Shown in pieces: positions 22,456-32,140 of a stretch of DNA of 64,000 nt (position 1 is its first letter; each line of letters starts with the position of its first letter). The notes beneath the pieces were generated by a model, which had not been told where the DNA came from, did not search any database, and was given only the letters and a program-made list of their open reading frames with translations. The stretch lies in assembly GCA_027924645.1 (NCBI GenBank), contig BSBN01000809.1, positions 47,708,001-47,772,000 on the forward strand. Direction: 5' to 3'. A program made the translations under genes and the position numbers. This DNA comes from Cunninghamia lanceolata. Its lineage: Eukaryota; Streptophyta; Pinopsida; Cupressales; Cupressaceae.

Positions 22456-23202
22456 CTAAAGTCATAATCTTATACAAAGTATTTTATCCATGGTCGGGGA
22501 GAGACAAGTAAACTCTTAGCGATAAGAGGTGCATAGAAAACAAGAATAAATGATCGGAAAGATGTCACTTAATGTTTCACTGATGAATATTCATCGACAA
22601 AAACAAGATAGTCGGAACAAGATCTCCAAGTTATACCGATCTTGTGCCTCATACCGATGGATGTGTATCGGGGAGAGATGTGCACACTCACACTAATAGA
22701 TCAAAATAGTTTAACAATTGTGTCGGGGAAACATATATAATCAGAGCAAGCTTCCTAGGTCTCTCCAACTACATGGGTTACTCTAATGATAAAGACCACA
22801 AATTTTTGATAAGAGTCTTGCTGACTTGTCCCATCACATTGAATAACAAAGGATGCACATCGGAGGGACATATACAATTAGAGTGAATTCATTTGATCTC
22901 GCCGACTATGTGGGTTATGCTGATAGTGAAAACTACAAGGATATTTCAGGAAGAGTCCTACCGATGAATAAAGTAATGAAGAAACATGTCGGGAAGACCC
23001 AAAGCATCAGAATGGCATGTGAATCTCATAGCGATGGTTTAAGTTACACTGATGATGGTATGAATCATTCCTCCAACTAGTACATCGGGTAAGATTTACA
23101 ATGTCTCCCTGAAAAGGTAAGAATTAAGGGTAAAGACAAGCACATCGACCAAAAAACTAAGAAGTGCTCCCGACAGAATAAAATTGCTAAACAATACATC
23201 TT
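22456..23202. other. Region rich in CCGAT/ATCGGGGA motifs, no gene
   Basis: Many short CCGAT and (A/G)TCGGGGAGA words are interspersed, for example at about 22495, 22640-22680, 22725, 22900 and 22990. They resemble the core of the 58-bp palindromes but have no fixed period. No coding signal is convincing. Confidence 0.45.
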
Positions 23203-24209
23203 TTGTTGGATGCATTGAAAACAAAGGTGGAAAATGAGATGAGAGAGATGACTCCTGATAAGGGAAGACAATTATTAGTGGAGTCTGGTGTGATGATCTT
23301 TCTAGGTTTAGACATGAATTCTACTTTAATCTTTGACAGTTTTTTACATAGTGATAATGACAAATACAAACTCAATCTAGAAGGAGTGACAAAAGTTTAT
23401 ACTGGGATAAAATACAATGCTGATGAAAATTCTCTTATGATTTGGGCTTTGTACCCTCCACACAAGAAGCTTGTAGTCATCGATATAGAAAAGGCATTTA
23501 GACATGTCATGACATTGAAAGCAGGTGAGACTGATCCTATAGTCACAGTTGATATTGGCACAAATGTTGCTAAATTAAACAAAGCTCAAATTCAAATGTT
23601 GATCAAGGAAAGAGATATGTACAAGCTAAGCTCTGAGAAAATGACTAAGGAAAATGATTTTCTAAAGGATGCATTTGGAGGATCTACCAGAAGATTGACT
23701 CAGGGAGAGGGTTCACAAGAGAAAAACAAAGGCAAAGAATTATAGTTGGATGATCAGGTATCTCAAGTTAGGATTGACACACTCTGTGGTACTTCAAAAG
23801 AGGTATACAAACATGATGGTTTGGATGAAAAGGTTTTGGGATACACATGCCAAAAATCACAATATCATTCAAGAGCATAATAGGGTAAATGACAGGCTCC
23901 ATGAGAAACTTTGTGAAATACAGAACAGAGAAGCTCCTGATATTGAAGCAATCACCACTACTGAAGACTTAATGAAGAAACATAAAAGGTATCATGAAAA
24001 ACTTCAAGTAGAGGGTGAAGAATTCATAGAGGCTTCAAAAGAAGGTGTTCCTACATTGTTCATTGACAAGAAAGATTTGAAAAATTAGGAAGAGTGGACA
24101 AAGGAATGCCAATTGATATTATAGGGAGCTTTGGAGGCAGCCAAAGACAAGGATCCGACATTAGGAGAAGCCTGTCGACATCTAGAGAAGATGATATCAA
24201 TGGAGATAG
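23203..24209 (+). pseudogene. Family-2 ORF, C-terminal half, interrupted by element 1
   Basis: Reads MLDALKTKVENEMREMTPDK, SGVMIFLGLDMNSTLIFDSF, GETDPIVTVDIGTNVAKLNK and then a coiled coil. A frame change falls near 23750, and TAG stops near 24086 and 24119. It aligns along its length with the minus-strand ORF at 43656-41800 (for example GWDMSSVIVFDSF and GDTDPMETAELNINVAKFNK). At 24209 it is cut by the 5' LTR of element 1 and resumes at 31746. Family and function are unknown. It has no catalytic motif, only mixed globular and coiled-coil sequence. Confidence 0.65.
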
Positions 24210-25309
24210 TGTTGGCAAGAGACACTGTGTGGATTCATGATTGTTGTCATTGATGGCAACAAAGCTTATCCCACACATCCGCAGCACATAGTATGTCTAT
24301 ACCAGAAGTCAGATTGAAGAGTGTTTTGGTCCGGTGAACAAGAACAAAGTATGCAACAAGGTCCGACAATCAGGTCTGGATCTCTCAGAGGATGTATCTC
24401 AGCAAATTACAGACTTGGGGAAGTTAAGAGGAATACCATGACTGCCACATTCCAGAGATTGAGCCTCCGATGATGAAAGAGTGAAAAGATATAAGCACCT
24501 AAGTGTTGGGTTCCTGACAGGCAGAATAGATTGAGAAAGAACTGACCGGCAGAGCATCAGACCTTAATCCAGATAAGAAATTGATGGTGATCAAGCTACT
24601 TAAGAGATAATTCATGGTTGGCTGACATGATTGATGACTTCTATAACTATCTCTTTGATACGCATCACTTAGTAAGCATGGATTCACTCGACAGACTAGA
24701 GTTTGGGAAAATCTTGAGTATTCTGGATGCTAACTAGAATGATGTTGAAATCCTTGGTGAGGATATATATACCAGATGGATTTTGATGTGAAGGTGTGTG
24801 TGTGGGGATATAGCATGTGAGAAAAGGAAGAGATAAGTGTGGAAGCGGCTATACAGATCTGGTATGTGACAGAATAGCAGCACCAAAATAGAGGAAGAAT
24901 GAAGTGCAGTAGATCAGTATATTGAGCCTACCCGGAACTGAACCTCAACATATGTGGATTCTTCTCATCAAATCAAATACCTAGTTACTTTCTATAAACT
25001 ATTGTAGGCAGTGAGCTTCTTGTGAGCAGTGTGCTCAGGCAGTGAGCCCTAATTGGCAAGTGCCATTTTGTACTTCTTATTCTTTTAATAGATAATACAA
25101 TCTTGGGTTAGTCACCCCATGGTTTTTCCCTTAACAGGGTTTTCCACATAAAAATCCTTGTGTTATGTGTGTTGATTTCATTTTTTCCCTCATGTTCGTT
25201 TATGCTTATATGTTTTGATACTACACTATTGTTAAAGAAGAAAAGAAAGTTAAGAAATTTAAGATAACTGATTCACCCCCCCTCTTAGTTATCTGCCTTG
25301 TTTCCAACA
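24210..25309 (+). repeat. 5' LTR of element 1
   Basis: Starts TGTTGGCAAGAGACACTGTG and ends TTGTTTCCAACA, with TGTTGG/CCAACA termini. A TATATATA at 24764-24771 is a plausible TATA box. It is 1,100 bp, the same length as the 3' copy. Confidence 0.95.
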
Positions 25310-25311
25310 AT

Positions 25312-25323
25312 TGGTATCAGAGC
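25312..25323 (+). other. Primer binding site (tRNA-iMet type)
   Basis: TGGTATCAGAGC two bases downstream of the 5' LTR. Confidence 0.95.
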
Positions 25324-25374
25324 CAAGTTCCTCCAAACAGAGCCTAACAGCTTGAGGAAGATCTGGTAATCTCA

Positions 25375-26553
25375 ATGGATATGTATGGTATGAGGGAACA
25401 ACTTCAGTCTACCCTAGATGATCTTGAGCAATCTCACTCTGAAGTCAATAACCTAAGGGAAAGACTCAAACAAGCTGATGACTTCATAATTGAACTAAAA
25501 GAAAAACTGAGTATCTCTGTGAAAAAGAGAAAGGAACTTCTTCAACAATTAGCAAGTCAAAATTAAGCCAATGATACTAATGAAGATCTGAATGAGAAAA
25601 ACAAGTTATGTGAGAAGCTATCAAAAGAGGTCATTATGGTAAGACATGAAATGGAATCAGGGGTTATTAAATTCACCCAAGAAATTGAAAAAAAAAGAAA
25701 AATGGAAGATAATCTAAAACAATCTCTCAAGGAGAAGTCAAAAGACTGCCACAAAATGGATAGAATAATCAGGCATCTAGAATCTGATCTTGAAGAAGCT
25801 AGAGATAATGAAGAACAACTTGAAAATCAAATAGATACTCTTAAAAGGGATCTTCAAATAGCAAATGAATACAAAGAAAAATTTAAGATAAGCTTTGCTC
25901 AACTTGAAGTTCTTGAAAGCTAAAAGAGGGTAGATGACAAGCATGGCTTGGGATATAAGAAAGGTGAAAGCTCCGGATCTAGTCAGAAGAACTCTAGATC
26001 AGGAAATCCAAAGTACAAGCCTAGAAGACCTTCGATAAGTCAACCAAATGCTCAAAGATATCCATCCTTCAATGGATACTGCCACAATTGCAATAACTTT
26101 GGTCATAAAGTAAATCAGTGCAGAAGAAGAATGAACCAGACTAATTCATCATTTTCTGGATAGTGTTTTAACTGCAAAAGGTATGGTCACAAATCTCATG
26201 AATGTAGAAATATGCAAATAAACAATTCATTCAATGGTAGATGCTTTGCATGCAATAGAATGGGACATATGGCTAATCAATGTAGATCAAGAGGATATCA
26301 GTCAGATATGCAAATAAATATAGCTTGCTACAATTGCAATAGATCCGATCATAGTGCCAAATTCTGTAGAAGTAAGAATCAGGATAAAAGGGCTCTAGTG
26401 CATCATAATCAAAATAAAGACAAAGGGAAAGGAAAAGTGAGTGTGAATGAAGTTCAAAGGGAGATGAACAAGATTTGGGTGAAGAGAAGTACAGAAAATG
26501 TTGGGGATGGATCCGCACCAAAATCTGGTTCTGATATTCCTTCCGGAAACTAA
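25375..26553 (+). pseudogene. gag: Gag of element 1 (coiled coil plus four CCHC knuckles), three in-frame stops
   Basis: One frame holds from the ATG at 25375 to the TAA at 26551 (392 codons). It is interrupted only by TAA 25564, TAA 25921 and TAG 26161, without frameshifts. Residues 1 to about 180 form a coiled coil (STLDDLEQSHSEVNNLRERL). Basic and glutamine-rich sequence follows, then four knuckles: CHNCNNFGHKVNQC, stop-CFNCKRYGHKSHEC, CFACNRMGHMANQC and CYNCNRSDHSAKFC. A lysine-rich tail (DKGKGKVSVNEVQ) closes it. The TAA at 25921 has an exact counterpart in element 3 (17754), while element 2 has CAA there, so that stop predates the split of elements 1 and 3. Confidence 0.9.
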
Positions 26554-26564
26554 ATAGATGAGCT

Positions 26565-26609
26565 CTGGCTCAGGGGGAATCACAAAAGAAAACAATTTCC
26601 CCCAGCCAG
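26565..26609 (+). promoter_or_regulatory. Conserved RNA hairpin 11 nt after the gag stop
   Basis: CTGGCT-CA-GGGGGAA pairs with TTTCCCCC-AGCCAG: 6 plus 7 base pairs with a CA bulge and a ~16-nt A-rich loop. Equivalent hairpins follow gag in element 3 (18398) and element 2 (46482). The position is typical of readthrough or frameshift stimulators, but a packaging or dimerisation role is equally possible. Confidence 0.6.
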
Positions 26610-27188
26610 TCAATTGGTGCCTAAATTGGCACATGGAGTGTAGTGGATTGAAAAGTTTTCAAAGAGATATCTAAATAACCCTTGGTAAAAATATAAAAGA
26701 TCCACAAGAAGTTTGAAGAGGCTAATCATCCAAAATTGATCCGGTTTGACAGTCATCTGGTAAAAGCAGGATTTTCATAGTTAGATCCGGTATGATTCAA
26801 AATTGAAATACCTTGATTTGTGGATAAATAGGATGATTCAAGGAAGGGAGATACATTGTAAGTTATCATTCTAAGTGCATCTCAGTGATCTGGAAGGATC
26901 TCTCTCAGAACAGAGAGAACAAGGCAACCAGAATGACTTAAGTTGTGCATTTATTGCAATATGGAATTAGGGTTTGCATAGAAATAAAGGGGTTCTTTTG
27001 TTCATCATTTGCACATTTGCATTCGAGAAGAAGAAAGGAAGAGCTCTGCAACAAGATTGCTTCAACCCTCTCAAGGATCAACCACATAATTTGATTCAAC
27101 CAGCGATCTTTTCAGCTCTTATCGTGAATCTTAGAAGCGTAAAAAGGTATTTCTACTTTTGAATATCTCTCTTTGAATCTTTTGAAAG
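26610..27188 (+). other. Gag-ORF2 spacer, noncoding
   Basis: Matches 18443-19021. No pol domain is visible in any frame. Its end (CTTTTGAAAG before ATG) is the ORF2 leader. Confidence 0.7.
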
Positions 27189-30100
27189 ATGGCTACTCCA
27201 AATGTTGTTAAGATCACTAATAGGCCGCGCCCTAAGTTCAACAAACATCCTTACAAATCCCTAGAAGTTGATCCCCTAGGTGCATTCTCTAGCATTCCAC
27301 ATGGGGTTCTGCATGTAGAAGATGTTAGGGTATACATTCACGCCAACATTGAAGAATTTGGGGAATCCAAGCTGATGGATATCTATCACAAGGAATTAAT
27401 AGATGAAACATTTGAACTTAAACCCTAATACAAGGCCATCCGAGATAAGCATTTTGGACATTGCATCTATTTCCCCTATTTTGCAGAAGATGAATGGGTC
27501 CGGTATGTTCTAAATAGAATGCATGACAACTTCATGTGGTTGATGAGGCCATTTAAGATCACAAAAGATGCCATTAGGGCAGTAATCAGATTGCACTCAT
27601 TTGGTGGGCTGCCTGCTCTCAAATCAGTCAAAATCCAAACTGTAAGTGAGGCTACCAGATCAAAATTTGAGAAAATAGTAATGAGGATAGAGGATATCAC
27701 AGATCTAGATATCAAATTTGCTTCTATGATAATTGGTTATAAAATATATCACTCCAGCAGGGAGAATTTTGTATCCGGAACAGTAATATACACTGCTTAT
27801 TAGATGCTAAGGGAAAATGCTGATTATGATCTTTGTGAGCTTCTCTTGAATCAACTGTTAGAGAATTTGTAGAAAATAAAGAAGGATAAGACGAATTCAT
27901 TTAAGTGCGGTGGCTTGATACTATGTCTATTCTTTTACTATATGAATGAGCTACCCGGATCCAGTGGTTGGGTATGGCAAAATAATAGACCGGTTGCCAT
28001 ACAAATCAGAGATTATATGTATGGGCTTGGTGATGCCAAGGCACAAAGTATAGAACTCTAGGGTTACTTCAAAAACTTCCAAGGCATGATGCAGGCTAGA
28101 GAGAGAATACCCCAATCTTTAGTTGAAAGATACAAGGATACAGTATGCTTCATGGTAGACACTGATCAATGCCTAATGGAGGCAGTGGAGCCCAGAGTAG
28201 TCTGGATTATGCCAATAGGCTATGAGATGGATGAGAAAATTCTGGCTGCATGTCCAACACCTACTAAGTCAGCCTAAGGATCCTGAGGCAGAAAGGTTTG
28301 GAACCTTTGAAGAATTGAGTGTGAAAATTCATGTTGAGCTAAGACAACCGGAGATGAAAAGAAAAGTAAGAATAGAAGGAGAGGAAGATACCAAAAGATA
28401 TGGCATTTCAAAAGAAACAGTCGATGCAAATAGAGAGAAACTAGAAAGAGTAGAGAAAGAGAGACAAGATGCAGAAAAAGAAAGTGATCCGGTGCAAGCC
28501 CCCTCCTAGACTAGATCCTTAAAGAGTTCTGCACCTACCACCTCTAAGAGCTCAAAATCCTCCAAACCGTAAGAAAAGACATCCAGAAAGGGAGAAAAGA
28601 GAACAAAAACCAAGGCTACAAGATCCTACATAAGTCAAAAGGATGATGAAGAGACAGAGACAGATGAGGAGGTTAAGAAAATGAAGAAGAAGAAGAAAAC
28701 ATCAGGTGGATCCTCTGCCAGTGCAAATAAAGAAGAGGCAGAAGAATTTGTTGAAAGGTCCACTCCTTCTGTTGATAATGTTATCAAGGCAGTCACAGAG
28801 GTTGGAAATCTACAACCATTAATAGAATTTTATGATGAGTTTAGTGATACTGACAAGAAAATCCTGGAAGACGCTACAGTCAAGTATCTTAACATTTATA
28901 ATAAACCATTCATTGAAATCATCTCTCTAATTCCCAAAAGTTTAGAGAAGGAACTTGAAATGAGAAAGGAAAATGCTAAGGCAAAGAACCTAGAGATCCA
29001 GGAACATATTGCTATTCAACTCTATCCTTCCATTACCTCTCAACAAATGAATATGATCTTCAAGGACTGCAAGGATGAGTTTTGGAGCAAAGCACGAATG
29101 AACCAGCTTATGCTTGGAGAGACAGATCAAGTTGCCAAAGAAATAGAGGACATCCTCTAGAATGCATTTAAAAGATTCAATCTTCCTGTTATAGAAGACA
29201 TAGGTGATGAACCTTCTGACATGGATGACGAAGGATTAAGTGTATCAAAGGAAGATTCTACTGAGAAAACTGCAGAAGAGTCAAAGGAGATAGGTGAGGA
29301 AAAGACTAAGGAATTGGATTCCTCTGTTCCAGAAGAGGAAGTCCATGAAGAAGTAAACATCTCTCTTCTGGATCCCCCAACAAACTCTAGAACTGAAGGA
29401 GAAGCAAGAAAAGAGGAGAAAGCAAGTCAAGAAGAGGAGAAAAAGGGAAGAGAAGAAGAACAAACAAAGAAGATTTCTGATGACAGCTCTAAGGCTGCAA
29501 AAGGAAAGAAGTCTCTGGCAAGAGACATTGCAGAACAGTGAAGAATTTCTTGACCAAGGAATTAATGGAGATAGATGAACCAGAACTATTTCAAGGACCA
29601 CTCAATTTTGACTCTCTCTCCGGTCCAGACAATGAAGGTAGCATCTTTTGCTCAAGCCAAAGCAAAAGAAAAGCTTCTGAAGTATCACATGGAAGACTGT
29701 GAGCTGATAGAGATTACATCCAATGTGTTGGAGAAGATCATGCCATCCTTCGAGAAGGATCCTTCCGCCTCTTCATCTAGTAACCTGAAATCTCTTGTTA
29801 ATTCTATTAGCACACATTTTGATTCTTTGGAGAAATCAGCAAAAGAGAAAGTCCGGAAAGAGTTTTTGGGAAAGAGATTATCCGAAGTACAGGGACTCAT
29901 AGAAAATGATAGGAGAAATTTGGATATTGGGATAAAGAGCTTAGAAAATGCTCTTAAAGATGGTGGAGAATTATACAAATTTTGTTTATCTTGGTCCACA
30001 GTGACAATAGACATTGCAAAGAAGGTGGAAGAACAAGAGGGTAAACTGTCAAGTTTATCTCTAAATTTTGATCCTCTAACCTCATCCATAATGAATCAAG

Positions 30101-30401
30101 AGTGCCAGACTATTGTCACTATAAATGAGTTAAAGAGGCTTGAGAAGGAGAAGAAGAATAGAATAAGCAGAATGAGTAAACTTAGAGGGATAATTATCCC
30201 TAAGTTAGAGGCCATGCATGAGGCCCTAACTGATGCTTAGACCACAGCCCAGACCAGTGATCCAACAGACTTAAAGAGGGCAGAAGTTTTTGTATTTTTG
30301 TTAAGTGGTCACATCTCAATTTTGGACAGGATGAAGCAGAGTTGGCAACATAATTTGTCTAGTTGAAAACCACCTTTGCGGATATACTGAAGTATATGTA
30401 A
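27189..30401 (+). pseudogene. ORF2 of element 1, full length but broken
   Basis: Begins MATPNVVKITNRPRPKFNKH and ends FADILKYM before TAA 30399. It is homologous throughout to the open 1,002-residue minus-strand frame at 60992-64000. Order: N-terminal globular helical domain (about residues 1-370), lysine-rich linker with nuclear-localisation-like runs, a second helical domain (SIIKAV, YLNIYNKPFIEIISLIPKSL, FKDCKDEFWSKARMNQLM), an acidic Ser/Glu-rich linker, and a C-terminal coiled coil. Damage includes TAA 27427, TAG near 27802, 27870 and 28060, a frame change near 28240, stops near 28507, 28568 and 29158, and small deletions near 29535 and 29610. There is no catalytic motif. By position it could correspond to the envelope-like ORF of Sireviruses, but no signal peptide or C-terminal membrane anchor is seen. 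Confidence 0.8.
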
Positions 30402-30490
30402 GTACAACTTGTATATATACTTATGCGACAATATATAGATTGATTTTTGAAAGTTTTGGTGTGTGGATTTCACCCTTTGCCATTGATGTC

Positions 30491-30645
30491 AAAGGGGGAG
30501 TGAGGAGTAGTGAAAAATGTGGAATCTAGCTAAGGGGGAGCTCTAGTAATAGTGTACATAAGACAGAGCATCAGCCAAGGGGGAGTTTGTTACAACACTT
30601 AGTCATTTCTCACTAAGTGTTGCCATCAATGCCAAAGGGGGAGAT
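30491..30645 (+). other. Four polypurine tracts before the 3' LTR
   Basis: (A)AAGGGGGAG occurs at 30491, 30532, 30576 and 30634, spaced 41, 44 and 58 nt. The last abuts the LTR and is the functional plus-strand primer site. The same number and spacing is found in the minus-strand element at 60762-60913. Confidence 0.85.
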
Positions 30646-31745
30646 TATTGGCAAGAGACACTGTGTGGCTTCATGATTGTTGTCATTGATGGCAACAAAG
30701 CTTATCCCACACATCCGTAACACATAGTATGTCTATACCAGAAGTCAGATTGAAGAGTGTTTTGGTCCGGTGAACAAGAATAGAGTATGCAGCAAGGTCC
30801 GACAATCAGGTCCAGATCTCTCAGAGGATGTATCTCAGCAAAGTGTGGACTTGGTGAAGTCAAGAGGAATACCATGACTACCACATTCCAGGGATTGAGT
30901 CTCCAGTGATGAAAGAGTGAAAAGATATGAGCACCTAAGTGTTGGGTTCCTGACAGGCATAATAGATTGAGAAAGAACTGACCGACAAAGCATCAGACCC
31001 TAATCCAGATAAGAAATTGATGGTGATCAAGCTACTTAAGAGATCATTCATGGTTGGCCGACATGATTGATGACTTCTATATCTATCTCTTTGATACGCA
31101 TCACTTAGTAAGCATGGATTCAGCCGACAGACTAGAGTTTGGGAAGATCTTGAGTATTCTAGATGCCGACTAGAATGATGTTGAAATCCTTGGTGCAGAT
31201 ATATATACCAGATTGATTTTGATGTGAAGGTGTGTGTGTGGGGATATAGTGTGTGAGAAAAGGCATAGATAAGTGTGGAAGTAGCTATACAGATCCGGTA
31301 TGTGACAGAACAACAGCACCAAAACAGAGGAAGAATGAAGTGCAGTAGATCAGTATATCAAGCCTAACCGGAACTAAACCTCAGCATATGTGGATGCTTC
31401 TCATCAGTTCAAATACCTAGTTACTTTCTAGAAACTATTGTAGGCAGTGAGCCTCTTGTGAGCAGTGTGCTCCGGCAGTGAGCCCTAATTGGCAAGTGCC
31501 ATTTTGTACTTTTTATTCTTTTAACAGAGAATACAATCTTGGGTTAGTCACCCCATGGTTTTTCCCTTAACATGGTTTTCCACGTAAAAATCCTTGTGTT
31601 ATGTGTGTTGATTTCATTTTTGCTCTCATGTTCATTTATGCTTATATGTTTTGATACTGCACTATTGTTAAAGAAGAAAAGAAAGTTGAGAAATTTAAGA
31701 TAACTAATTCACCCCCCCTCTCAGTTATCTACCTTGTTTCTAATA
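30646..31745 (+). repeat. 3' LTR of element 1
   Basis: 1,100 bp, same length as the 5' LTR. The termini have decayed to TATTGG and CTAATA by transitions. The internal TATATATA box is retained near 31200. Confidence 0.95.
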
Positions 31746-31838
31746 GACAGCAACAAGGAATGTTGTGGAGTATGCCGATACACACCTAAGCCAAAAGTAC
31801 TTAGATCATATGTCCCAGATCCATTTGTGGCTAACTAG
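31746..31838 (+). pseudogene. Family-2 ORF, last ~30 codons after the element 1 insertion
   Basis: If one copy of the 5-bp duplication is removed, the frame before 24210 continues here as DSNKECCGVCRYTPKPKV and ends AN at TAG 31836. The C..CGVC cluster may be a small metal-binding end. About 300 bp of AT-rich noncoding DNA follows (to 32140), with a purine stretch AGAGAAAGGAGG that resembles 3' sequence of the other family-2 copy. Confidence 0.55.
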
Positions 31839-32140
31839 AGGTTAAAGTGTTGTTTATTATTGTTAAGTTGTTATTAAGTTCTAAAAGACACTTATGAAGA
31901 GGCACATCCTCTTCAAAATATTGTTATATAAGTCAGTCATTTTATGATAGAGAAAGGAGGCAATAGTAGGAAGTAGAAGCATATTTAGTAAATTAATTTT
32001 AAATATTATCTCTCATATTTAGTAAATCTTGGGTGGTGTTTGTAAGGCAAAAATCTATTTATCCCCGTTAAACTTGAATGTCAGCTAAGCTTATGCAAAT
32101 CATTCACATATATACATCAATCAAATTTGAATAATTAACA

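Larger units (their letters stand above)
24210..31745 (+). mobile_element. Complete pol-less LTR retrotransposon (element 1, 7.5 kb)
   Basis: Two 1,100-bp LTRs flank a primer site, gag, a spacer, the ~1,070-codon ORF2 and a set of polypurine tracts. The flanking 5-bp duplication is GATAG (24205-24209) and GACAG (31746-31750), one transition apart. Between gag and ORF2 there are only ~635 bp, with no protease, integrase, reverse transcriptase or RNase H, so the element needs enzymes in trans. Multiple purine tracts, an iMet primer site and an extra ORF after gag resemble Sirevirus-type Copia elements in which gag-pol-env-like order has lost pol. LTR differences are many and mostly transitions, so the insertion is old. 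Confidence 0.9.
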
